The position numbers were made by a program, and so were the translations under genes. The notes under the pieces are model-generated. The model was not told where the DNA came from. It worked only from the letters and a program-made list of their open reading frames with translations, and made no database searches. From the NCBI GenBank assembly GCA_024234735.1, contig JACKNV010000002.1:62001-126000 (forward strand): 64,000 bases of DNA. Direction: 5' to 3'. The number at the start of each line of letters is the position of its first letter. Positions within the stretch are counted from its first letter, which is position 1. Below are positions 8,825-16,557 of this stretch, piece after piece. The stretch is from Pseudomonadales bacterium (GTDB lineage Bacteria > Pseudomonadota > Gammaproteobacteria > Pseudomonadales > Halieaceae).

Positions 8825-11800
8825 ATGGACATGGCTGAATACTCGATACGCCATCGCACTGTCAGCTGGATGGTGCTTATTCTGATCGCAGTGGGCGGCG
8901 CGCTGTCTTTTCTCGGGCTGGGACGCCTGGAAGATCCGCCGTTCATTCGCAAGGACGCAATGATCATTACCGCTTATCCGGGCGCGACCGCCGAGGAGGT
9001 CGAACTGGAACTGACCCACCCGCTGGAAAATTCCATCCGGCAACTGGCGGAGGTGCATGCCATCAGTTCCTCGTCCAAGCCGGGTCTGTCCCAGATTCTG
9101 GTTGAGATGGACAAGGAAATGAAACCGGAAAAAGTGGACCAGGTGTGGGACAAGCTTCGCCGCAAGGTCAGTGACGTGCGCTCGGAATTGCCCGCGGGTA
9201 CTTCCGTTCCCCGGGTATACGACGATTACGGCGACGTGTACGGCATCACGCTCATGGTCACTGGCGACAACTTCGACTACAGCGAGCTCAAGTTGTATGT
9301 CGACGGCCTCAAGCGCGAGTTGGAACTGGTGAAAGGCGTCGGCAAGGTCGCCCTGTTCGGCGAGCAGCAGGAACAGATTTTCGTGGAGATCTCGCTGAAG
9401 AAGCTCGCCGCCCTCGACCTGGACTTTCACCGCGTAATCGGCTTTCTCAACCAGCAGAATTCAGTCCTGGATGCCGGTCGAGCCACCGTGGACGGCGAGG
9501 TCATGTATCTCAGGCTGGGCGGGCTGGACATGGAAATCGACCCGGTCATTAACGGCCGCGATAGCGGCCAGCTCATTCGCCTGTCGGACGTGGCATCCAT
9601 CCATCGCGGCTACGAGGAGATTCCCTCCCACCTGTTACGCATGAATGGCAAACCGGCAATGGCACTGGGTATATCCTTCGCTCCCGGGGTTAACGTGGTC
9701 GAGGTCGGCGAACGTATTGGTGATCGCCTGGCGCAACTGGAACGGTTCCGCCCCGCGGGGATCGCCGTGGAAAACCTGTACAACCAGCCCGACGAGGTCG
9801 AAAAAGCCGTGGCCGGCTTTATCTTCAACCTGGTGGCCGCGGTGGTAATCGTGGTGGGCGCACTGCTGGTTACCATGGGCTGGCGCAGCGGCCTGATCGT
9901 GGGCGCGACCCTGCTGCTGACCATGCTGGGTACCTTCATCCTGATGAAGATCGACGGCTGGGAATTGCACCGCCTGTCACTGGGTGCCCTGATCATCGCC
10001 CTGGGCATGCTGGTGGACAACGCCATCGTGGTGGTCGAGGGTGCCATGGTGGGTGTGATCCGCGGTGTCGGCAAGGTCGAAGCCTGCCTGGCCATCGTCA
10101 GGCAGACCCGCTGGCCGCTGCTGGCCTCCACACTCATAGCCATCCTGGCGTTTACGCCCTTCGGGCTTTCGGACTCGGACAGCGGGCAGATCATGAAGGC
10201 GATGTTCTGGGTGCTGACCTATTCCCTGTTCCTGAGCTGGATCCTGGCGATATCGGTCACACCGTTCCTGGTGGACCTGCTGATGCGCGATACGGACCAC
10301 TACGCCTCCACGGACGGAGATCCGTACGCCGGCCGCGTCTACCGGGTTTATCGGACGATACTGGACAGCGCGCTGCACCACAGAAAAAGCGTCATTGTCA
10401 TCATGGTGGTCCTGCTGGCTGTTGCCCTGTATGGCATGGGGCACGTCAAGAAGGCGTTCTTTACCGCTTCCAATACGCCGATGTTCTACATGGATGCCTG
10501 GTTGCCCTACGGCACGGACATTCGCACCACCCTGGCCATGGTCGAGGAGTTGGAGGAGCACGTGGGGCAACAGCCCGGGGTGCGCTTTGTCTCCTCGTCC
10601 GTGGGCGGAGGGGCGCCGCGGTTTTTCATGACCTACCTGCCGGAGGAGCGCTACGAAAACTTTGCCCAGATCCAGGTGCGCGCCGAGGATGCGCAGGCCA
10701 TGCGCGAGCTCATGGTGTGGCTGGATGAGGAGATGTATACCCGCTTCCCGCAGGCCTTACACCAGATGCGGCAGATGGTGTTTGGGCCCCCGACCCGCGC
10801 CGAGATCCAGGCGCGCTTCCGGGGGCCTGACCCCGATGTGCTGCGCGAACTGGGTGCCCAGGCGGCCGCCATCATCCGCGCGGATCCGGTGGCCCGCAGC
10901 GTATTCCTGGACTGGCAGGAGCGCAGCAAGGAACTGGTCCCGGTGGTCAACGAGCCTGAGGCCCGACGTCTGGGAGTTAGCAATGAGGAGATAGCGAGCA
11001 GCCTGAAAATCGCCTTCGGAGGGCTCCCTGTCGGGGTCTATCGCGACGGCACCAGAACCCTGCCGATCGTGGCGCGCCTGCCGCAGGAAGAGCGGGTGGA
11101 TTTCGATCGCATAGACAAGCTGCGCCTGTGGAGCCCGTCGCTGCAAACCTACGTGCCCATCCAGCAGGTTGTCAGCCATGCCGAGCTGCGCTGGAGCGAT
11201 GCCCTGATCCGTCGCCGGGACAGGCAGCGCACCCTGACGGTGATGTCCAGCTTCGACAAGTTCAGTGGGCAGACGGCCGGGGAGCTGTTCGAGCGCATCC
11301 GGCCGGCGGTGGAAAGTATTCCCCTGCCGCCCGGCTACAGCCTGGACTGGGGCGGGGAATACGAGAATTCCCAGCGTTCGCTCAAGGGCGCATTCGGCAG
11401 CCTGCCCCTGGCCCTGTTGCTGATGTTCGTGCTGACGGTGCTGCTGTTCAACTCCCTGCGGCGCTCGCTGGTAGTGTGGTTCACCGTGCCGCTGCTGTTG
11501 ATCGGCGTGGCTATCGGCCTGCTGTCCTTCGGGCTTTCGCTCACCTTCCCGGCGATCCTGGGCATGCTGGCCCTCACCGGGATGGTGCTGAAAAACGGCA
11601 TCGTGCTGGTCGACCAGATCATGGTGGAACTCGAAGTGGGCAAGGATACCTACACGGCGGTGCGCGACAGCGCCATCAGTCGCATGCGGCCGGTGTCCAT
11701 GGCGGCCGCGACCACGGTGCTGGGGATGGTGCCGCTGGTAACCGACCCCTTCTTCGCTTCCCAGGCGGTCACCTTTATCTTCGGCCTCAGTTTTGCCACG

Positions 11801-11896
11801 GTCCTGACCCTGGTGGTGGTGCCGGTGCTCTACGTGGCCGTGTTCAGGGTGGCGCCTCCGAGCGACGAGGCGGGGCGTCGGGCCGCCCGGCCGTAG
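8825..11896 (+). CDS. RND-family inner-membrane efflux transporter
   Basis: 1,023-aa AcrB-like proton-driven pump. The N-terminal transmembrane helix (VSWMVLILIAVGGALSFLGL) is followed by the porter motif YPGATAEEVELELTHPLE. TM4 carries the proton-relay signature in LGMLVDNAIVVVEGA (Asp of the VDN), and TM10 carries LTGMVLKNGIVLVDQ with the conserved Lys. A second large periplasmic loop lies at about residues 545-860. Length and the two-fold repeat fit the hydrophobe/amphiphile exporter group; the VDN context argues against the heavy-metal (CusA) group. No outer-membrane channel gene follows, so the complex must borrow one from elsewhere. Confidence 0.94.
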   Translation: MDMAEYSIRHRTVSWMVLILIAVGGALSFLGLGRLEDPPFIRKDAMIITAYPGATAEEVELELTHPLENSIRQLAEVHAISSSSKPGLSQILVEMDKEMKPEKVDQVWDKLRRKVSDVRSELPAGTSVPRVYDDYGDVYGITLMVTGDNFDYSELKLYVDGLKRELELVKGVGKVALFGEQQEQIFVEISLKKLAALDLDFHRVIGFLNQQNSVLDAGRATVDGEVMYLRLGGLDMEIDPVINGRDSGQLIRLSDVASIHRGYEEIPSHLLRMNGKPAMALGISFAPGVNVVEVGERIGDRLAQLERFRPAGIAVENLYNQPDEVEKAVAGFIFNLVAAVVIVVGALLVTMGWRSGLIVGATLLLTMLGTFILMKIDGWELHRLSLGALIIALGMLVDNAIVVVEGAMVGVIRGVGKVEACLAIVRQTRWPLLASTLIAILAFTPFGLSDSDSGQIMKAMFWVLTYSLFLSWILAISVTPFLVDLLMRDTDHYASTDGDPYAGRVYRVYRTILDSALHHRKSVIVIMVVLLAVALYGMGHVKKAFFTASNTPMFYMDAWLPYGTDIRTTLAMVEELEEHVGQQPGVRFVSSSVGGGAPRFFMTYLPEERYENFAQIQVRAEDAQAMRELMVWLDEEMYTRFPQALHQMRQMVFGPPTRAEIQARFRGPDPDVLRELGAQAAAIIRADPVARSVFLDWQERSKELVPVVNEPEARRLGVSNEEIASSLKIAFGGLPVGVYRDGTRTLPIVARLPQEERVDFDRIDKLRLWSPSLQTYVPIQQVVSHAELRWSDALIRRRDRQRTLTVMSSFDKFSGQTAGELFERIRPAVESIPLPPGYSLDWGGEYENSQRSLKGAFGSLPLALLLMFVLTVLLFNSLRRSLVVWFTVPLLLIGVAIGLLSFGLSLTFPAILGMLALTGMVLKNGIVLVDQIMVELEVGKDTYTAVRDSAISRMRPVSMAAATTVLGMVPLVTDPFFASQAVTFIFGLSFATVLTLVVVPVLYVAVFRVAPPSDEAGRRAARP

Positions 11897-11908
11897 GGTT
11901 ACCGGCCT

Positions 11909-12709
11909 TCAGTCTTTCCCGTAGCTATAGGCCATGCTGGCCAGCGGGGATTTGTCCAGGCCGTGGTTGGGGATGGGATAGCGCAGCCCGTTGCGACTGA
12001 GGGCGGCGAGGCCTTCCACGATTGCCGGCAGGTAGCTCGGCGGCAGGGCCAGCAGCAGCTCGTCGTCCTGTACCCCGCCAAACTTGCGTTCCGCATAGCA
12101 TGGCAACGACAGTGAAGGCTCGCCAGTCTTCAGGGCGTTGCCCCAGGAGTCGGCACAGGCACTTTCACCCACGCAGGTAAACGTGTACTTCTTGTAATTG
12201 CGGTACTGCAGGCCGTTTATCAGGGTGATCATCTGCCCGGGCGTGGCGTAGATAAGGCAGATATCCGGGTTGTCGATGCGCCCGGAGGTGAGCGGGGAGG
12301 TCACCAGGGCCTCGTAGTTGCCGTGTGCGGCACAGGACATCTCTCGTTGATGGCTGGCGCTGCTTTGCAGGTCGCCATACCACACGCCATTGAAGGCGTT
12401 GCCGCTCAGGAATTCCTCGTCGCGCGGGTGCAGCCCGATCACCGCGCCGCACTGCGAGCCCACCAGGTTGTCCATGGTGATGCCCAGGGTATAGCCCAGC
12501 CAGCGGGTCTGCCCGACGATCTGGTCGGTGGCCAGTTTCTCGCCCGGAGGCGGCCGCCGCAGCTTGTGCACCTGCTCCATTTCCGCGCAGGTGGCGAAGC
12601 GTTTCATGCCCACCGGATTGGTGCGCAGGCGCAGGTACTGGTTGAGCGCTCCCACCAGGGCGGGATAGTCGTAGTCGGTGCTGTCGTCCCAGCAGTTCGT
12701 TGCGGCCAT
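11909..12709 (-). CDS. DUF169 family protein
   Basis: 266 aa counted from the MAATNCWDDST start; an upstream ATG at 12,733 would add eight residues. Landmarks are LNQYLRLRTNPVGMKRFATC near the N-terminus, GYTLGITMDNLVGSQCGAVI, DICLIYATPGQMITLINGLQ and PSLSLPCYAERKFGGVQDDE, the DUF169 arrangement with conserved cysteines and 'P-v-gvk'. The family is sometimes found with aromatic or lipid catabolism genes, but its biochemical role is unknown. It is convergent with the RND operon and on the same strand as the small Fur-linked gene about 90 bp upstream. Confidence 0.85.
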   Translation of the reverse strand: MAATNCWDDSTDYDYPALVGALNQYLRLRTNPVGMKRFATCAEMEQVHKLRRPPPGEKLATDQIVGQTRWLGYTLGITMDNLVGSQCGAVIGLHPRDEEFLSGNAFNGVWYGDLQSSASHQREMSCAAHGNYEALVTSPLTSGRIDNPDICLIYATPGQMITLINGLQYRNYKKYTFTCVGESACADSWGNALKTGEPSLSLPCYAERKFGGVQDDELLLALPPSYLPAIVEGLAALSRNGLRYPIPNHGLDKSPLASMAYSYGKD

Positions 12710-12796
12710 AGATTGCAGGCTCCGGCAATTCAACAGGTTGCGGTGCCGCCATGGTAGCCGAAATGCGCAGCTGCGATAAGTCGCAGCGGGTGAGAT

Positions 12797-13255
12797 TCAG
12801 TGCACTGACCACCCCGGCGCCACGGCTTCGGGGCGTTCCGGGGGCGGCTGGACAGCAATGGGGTTGGCATCGAGTGCGGTAAGCATGCGCTGGCAGGACT
12901 GCAGCACCGCGGCGCGCTCGCTGCCGTGTAACAGCAACTCTTCCAGGCGCGCGATGGTGCCGCCAATCACACCGCATACCAGGCGTGGCTGCTCCGCTCC
13001 CAGCAGGGAATGGCACAGCAGTACCGCCGAATCGGTAAAGCGGTGAATGTCCGCCGCGGCTCGCCGGGCATGGGTGAAGACCAGCAATTCCGCCGCTTCC
13101 AGCGCACAGCCGGCATAGTTCACCGCCTTGAGCTCTTCCCCTGCGTGGAACAGGATGCCGGCCTGGTTATAGCTGCGCAACCACGAGGCGTGGGCCGCGC
13201 CGCTGTCCGATTCAAGCCAGGTGCGGTGATTGTTGCACAAAAAGCGTAGTCTCAT
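12797..13255 (-). CDS. Small hypothetical protein downstream of a Fur-box-like site
   Basis: 152-aa soluble helical protein (MRLRFLCNNHRTWLESDS). Central helices contain YNQAGILFHAGEELKAVNYA and LEAAELLVFTHARRAAADIH, a TPR-like or helical-bundle look. A near-consensus Fur box sits about 36 bp upstream of its start codon, so iron repression is likely. Small Fur-controlled proteins are known beside fumC/sodA in pseudomonads; I cannot confirm that this is one. No metal-binding cluster is obvious apart from scattered Cys/His. Confidence 0.72.
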   Translation of the reverse strand: MRLRFLCNNHRTWLESDSGAAHASWLRSYNQAGILFHAGEELKAVNYAGCALEAAELLVFTHARRAAADIHRFTDSAVLLCHSLLGAEQPRLVCGVIGGTIARLEELLLHGSERAAVLQSCQRMLTALDANPIAVQPPPERPEAVAPGWSVH

Positions 13256-13290
13256 GGGATGGTCTCCGGTGGCTGATGCACTGCGACCAC

Positions 13291-13309
13291 TTTAATGATA
13301 ATAATTATT
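13291..13309. promoter_or_regulatory. Candidate Fur box
   Basis: The stretch AATGATAATAATTAT at 13,294-13,308 matches 14 of 15 bases of the core of the 19-bp Fur consensus; over all 19 positions 15 match. It lies in an AT-rich island in otherwise GC-rich DNA, just upstream of the 152-aa gene, and is the obvious regulator site for it. The other neighbour (13,366, minus) ends here, so it is not the target. Confidence 0.65.
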
Positions 13310-13365
13310 ATTTGCAACAACATCCTCGGCCGTTTGTGAATCCGGCGCGACGGGGAAGGATACCT

Positions 13366-14667
13366 TCAGGTCTTGCGCAAATAGACGATGAGGGTCGGAT
13401 ACCGGTTGCGGTCGGTCTGCACGATGAACAACATCCGTCCGTCTGGCGACACCGCGCCGTTGGCGTCGCGCGTCTCGATCTCGCCGCTGCCCTTGACCAG
13501 CATGAAATTCTGCCCCAACGGGTAGTTGCGCCCCCCCGCGGAATCCCGCAGCACGGTTTCCGTGGTCTGGCCCATGCGATCCAGGGTCAGTTCCGTCAAC
13601 CCCGTGACCGGCTGGGTGCTGATCCAGGCGCCGTAGTAGCTGCCGGCCACGTTGCCGACCATTTTGTCGCCTGAGGTGCGCAGGCAGACCGCCGCGCCCT
13701 GGCCGCTGGCGGATACCTGGGTCCCGGTGAAGACACTGCCATCGGCCGCCAGGCCGCCCGCCAGCCTGATGCCGGCGTAGTCCACGGTGGTGGTGCCGTC
13801 GTCGCTCACGTGGTAGGCCAGGGTGGCCTGGCTGGCACCGTTGAGGCGGCTGTTGAGGACCAGCAGCGAACCACCGCCCTTGCCATTGACCGTGGCGCGA
13901 AAAAACAGGGACTGGCCGCTGGACAGAACGTGCCCGCAGTAATAGGTGCCGCTGAAGGCCGCCTGCGTTGCGCCGCTGCGCCGGGCCATCAGGTAGGTGA
14001 CCGCCAGGTCGCCATCGCTGGTATCGGTATCGACCAGGGTCAGCAGGTCGCCGGCCGCCGTGGCGGCACCTCCGGGTGCGAGGGCCGCGGTGCTGGCACC
14101 GGTCAGCAGCAGGCTGTCCTGCTGGCGGCGGAAGTAGGCGGGGGTGCGGTCGAAATCGCCGCGGGTGGAAGCCTGCTGGACGGTGATCCGGTAGCTGCCA
14201 TCGGCGCTGAACAGCATGTCCAGCAGGGCGGCGAACCCCACCTGGCCCAGCGCGCCGAAGCGCGAGGCGATATAGCTGCTGGCCGCGGGCGCCCCGTCGT
14301 CGGGAGTGAACACGGCGACCAGGGGCACCGGCTCCTCGTCGGGGTAGGTGTCGTCCCACCACTGGACCCAGGCCCTGTCGTAGTTCTTCCTGCAATCCTG
14401 CCCCGGTGAATCCTTGGCGCAGAACCCGTCCCAGTGGGAAAAGCGCCAGCCCGGGCGGGGCAGGGCGCGGTAGTGCAGGGATTCGGAGTCGTTCACCTCG
14501 TTGTCGGTACAGCGCGACCAACCGGCCTGGTACTCTTCCAGGGCGCAGCCGCGTTCACCCCGGTTCAGCTCGATGATGTCTCCCTCGCCCTGGATTGCCA
14601 GTGGTTGCCGACAGGCGCTGGCACTCAGCGCAACCAGCAGCAGCAAAACTCGGGGCAGTGTTTTCAT
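13366..14667 (-). CDS. Secreted lipoprotein with InlB-B-repeat-like N-terminal region
   Basis: 433 aa. The signal peptide MKTLPRVLLLLVALSASAC ends in a lipobox (SASAC), so it is an outer-membrane or periplasmic lipoprotein. Residues about 25-120 contain the GxGxI...RCGxxCxx-like and GWRFSHWDGFCA pattern seen in divergent InlB B-repeat ('Listeria-Bacteroides repeat') domains, with paired cysteines. The rest is a beta-rich extracellular domain with repeated YYCG, YYGAWIS and Y-G-A blocks (GTYYCGHVLSSGQSLFFRAT). Function unknown; adhesive or cell-surface roles are only suggested by the fold. Confidence 0.75.
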   Translation of the reverse strand: MKTLPRVLLLLVALSASACRQPLAIQGEGDIIELNRGERGCALEEYQAGWSRCTDNEVNDSESLHYRALPRPGWRFSHWDGFCAKDSPGQDCRKNYDRAWVQWWDDTYPDEEPVPLVAVFTPDDGAPAASSYIASRFGALGQVGFAALLDMLFSADGSYRITVQQASTRGDFDRTPAYFRRQQDSLLLTGASTAALAPGGAATAAGDLLTLVDTDTSDGDLAVTYLMARRSGATQAAFSGTYYCGHVLSSGQSLFFRATVNGKGGGSLLVLNSRLNGASQATLAYHVSDDGTTTVDYAGIRLAGGLAADGSVFTGTQVSASGQGAAVCLRTSGDKMVGNVAGSYYGAWISTQPVTGLTELTLDRMGQTTETVLRDSAGGRNYPLGQNFMLVKGSGEIETRDANGAVSPDGRMLFIVQTDRNRYPTLIVYLRKT

Positions 14668-14889
14668 GGTGGGCGAGGCGCTCCCTGCAGGGTGGTTTCG
14701 GGGCGCAGTATATCTGATAAGTTGTCAGCGAGGCTCGCCCGGCGCCGGCGTTTTGACCTGGCAAAAGAAACTGGACAGGGCAAAATGAATATTAGAGATT
14801 GTCGGCTAACTCAATGTTGTCACCGCCACCGTGCCGCTCCTGCCCGACGTTCGGGCGCGCCGGCGCAGTGCGCAGGAGGGTTTGCCTTT

Positions 14890-15903
14890 ATGTTTCCCGT
14901 GAAAGTCCGGTCTGCCATCCTGCTCCTGGCATGGCTTGTCCTGCTGGCAGGGTGCGTGAGCCATTATCCGGACCTGGAGAGCGCCGCCACGCAGAGCAAG
15001 ATTCCGCCGCGGGTGGAACTGCGGGACGTGCCGTTTTTTCCCCAGGAGGTATACCAGTGCGGCCCCGCGGCCCTGGCGACGGTACTGGTCGATTCGGGCC
15101 TGGCGGTAACCCCGGAGCAACTGGCGGACAAGGTCTACCTGCCCGAACGCGAAGGCAGCCTGCAACTGGAGCTGGTCGCCGCCAGCAGGCGCCATGGGCG
15201 CCTGCCTTATGTGCTGGACCCGACCCTGCCAGCGCTGCTGGAGGAACTGGCCGCGGGCCGGCCGGTACTGGTGCTGCAGAACCTCGGGGTGGAGAGTTTC
15301 CCCATCTGGCACTACGCGGTGGTGATAGGGTACGACACGCCGCAGGGCGAGATCATCCTGCGCTCCGGGGAGGAGCAGCGCGCCACCATGGACACCCAGT
15401 GGTTCATGCGCAGCTGGTCGCTGGCCGGTAACTGGGCGCTGTTGACCCTGCCGCCGGGGGAGTTGCCGGAGCGGCCCGACGAAGCCCGCTACGTGCACGC
15501 CGCCGTGGCGCTGGAGGCCGTGGTTACCCCGCAGGTGGCCGCCTCGTTCTATGCCACCGCCGCCCGGCGCTGGCCCGGCAATGTGCTGGCCCTGCTGGGG
15601 CTGGGTAACGCCAGCCATGCCATGGGCGACGATGCCGCTGCAGAGGCCGCGTACACGCAGCTGCTGGACAGGCACCCGGACAATGCCGTGGCCCGTAACA
15701 ACCTGGCGCATGTGCTGGTTGAGCGCGGTTGCCGCAACGCCGCCTTGCGCCAGTTGCAGCTGGGGCTGGCCGATCTGGCCGAGGGCGACCCGCTGCGCGC
15801 CGCGCTGCTGGCTACCCGTGAGCAGATAGAGGCCAGGGCCGGGGCGGTACGGGTCACCGATCCACTGGGCTGCCCGCCGCCGGCACCGTTACCCGGACGT
15901 TAG
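14890..15903 (+). CDS. PA2778-family C39-like cysteine peptidase lipoprotein with TPR
   Basis: 337 aa. A lipoprotein signal (LLAWLVLLAGC, lipobox LAGC) is followed by a papain-like C39 peptidase domain: Cys57 in QEVYQCGPAALATVL, the His141 motif IWHYAVVIGYD and a following Asp. C-terminal TPR-like helices cover about residues 215-310 (WPGNVLALLGLGNASHAMGD, NAVARNNLAHVLVERG). This order defines the PA2778 family. The ATG at 14,890 has a GGAGG 11 bases upstream; the longer open frame from 14,434 overlaps the divergent gene and is not credible. In other proteobacteria a PA2779 partner follows, and none is seen here. Confidence 0.9.
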   Translation: MFPVKVRSAILLLAWLVLLAGCVSHYPDLESAATQSKIPPRVELRDVPFFPQEVYQCGPAALATVLVDSGLAVTPEQLADKVYLPEREGSLQLELVAASRRHGRLPYVLDPTLPALLEELAAGRPVLVLQNLGVESFPIWHYAVVIGYDTPQGEIILRSGEEQRATMDTQWFMRSWSLAGNWALLTLPPGELPERPDEARYVHAAVALEAVVTPQVAASFYATAARRWPGNVLALLGLGNASHAMGDDAAAEAAYTQLLDRHPDNAVARNNLAHVLVERGCRNAALRQLQLGLADLAEGDPLRAALLATREQIEARAGAVRVTDPLGCPPPAPLPGR

Positions 15904-16011
15904 CGCATCGGTTGACAGGGTACAGCCGATACTTAATCATCGGTGACTTGTCCTGGAGCGTGCCAGGCCGCTGCGGCGGTCTCGGCCGTACCACAACAGA
16001 AAGGAAAAATA

Positions 16012-16443
16012 ATGTCTACAGGATGGTTGCGCCCAGGGTGCATGGTGTTGGCCCTGGGGCTGGCCGGCTGTGCCAGTACCGCCAACGAGAACGCGATCAA
16101 GATCGAGCGCAGGCTGGCTGCCGCCGGCTTCCAGGTCAAGCTGGCGGACACGCCCGAGAAACTGGCGCACCTCAAGCAACTGGGCCAGCGCCGTCTGATT
16201 CCCACCAGCAGGGACGGCAAGGTCATGTATTTTTATGCCGATGCGCAATCCTGCAAATGCCTGTATGTCGGCACCGAGGCCGACTACCAGGAATTCCAGC
16301 GCTATGCGATCCAGCAGCATGTCGTGCAGGAACAGCGCCAGACCGCGGAGACGCAGGCCATGAACCAGGCCAATATCGCGGAAATGGAAGCCGCCATGAA
16401 CTGGCCGCTGTGGGGGCCCTGGCCGCGTCCCTTTTACTACTGA
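16012..16443 (+). CDS. Small lipoprotein
   Basis: 143-aa lipoprotein; the signal ends in GLAGC (lipobox) at about residue 20. The start at 16,012 is preceded by AAGGAAAAATA. The mature part has a small mixed domain (ERRLAAAGFQVKLADTPEKL), then MYFYADAQSCKCLYVGTEAD with a C-K-C pair, and ends in a Trp/Pro-rich tail (WPLWGPWPRPFYY). Similar short lipoproteins are common in gammaproteobacteria and lack known functions. It lies 108 bp downstream of the peptidase gene on the same strand and could be cotranscribed. Confidence 0.8.
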   Translation: MSTGWLRPGCMVLALGLAGCASTANENAIKIERRLAAAGFQVKLADTPEKLAHLKQLGQRRLIPTSRDGKVMYFYADAQSCKCLYVGTEADYQEFQRYAIQQHVVQEQRQTAETQAMNQANIAEMEAAMNWPLWGPWPRPFYY

Positions 16444-16557
16444 TCGCGCTGGTCGTGCCACGCGGGCGGCGCGATTGATTGCCCGGAACTCTGCTACACT
16501 TCGAGGCAGGGGCCCGGCTCCCGCCATATAACCAAGACCAAAGGTGGTATCACAATA

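Noticed and set aside
7772..9430. 552-aa minus-strand open frame
   Set aside because: Shadow of the second adaptor and the pump gene; low complexity, His/Gln/Arg-rich composition typical of GC-rich antisense.
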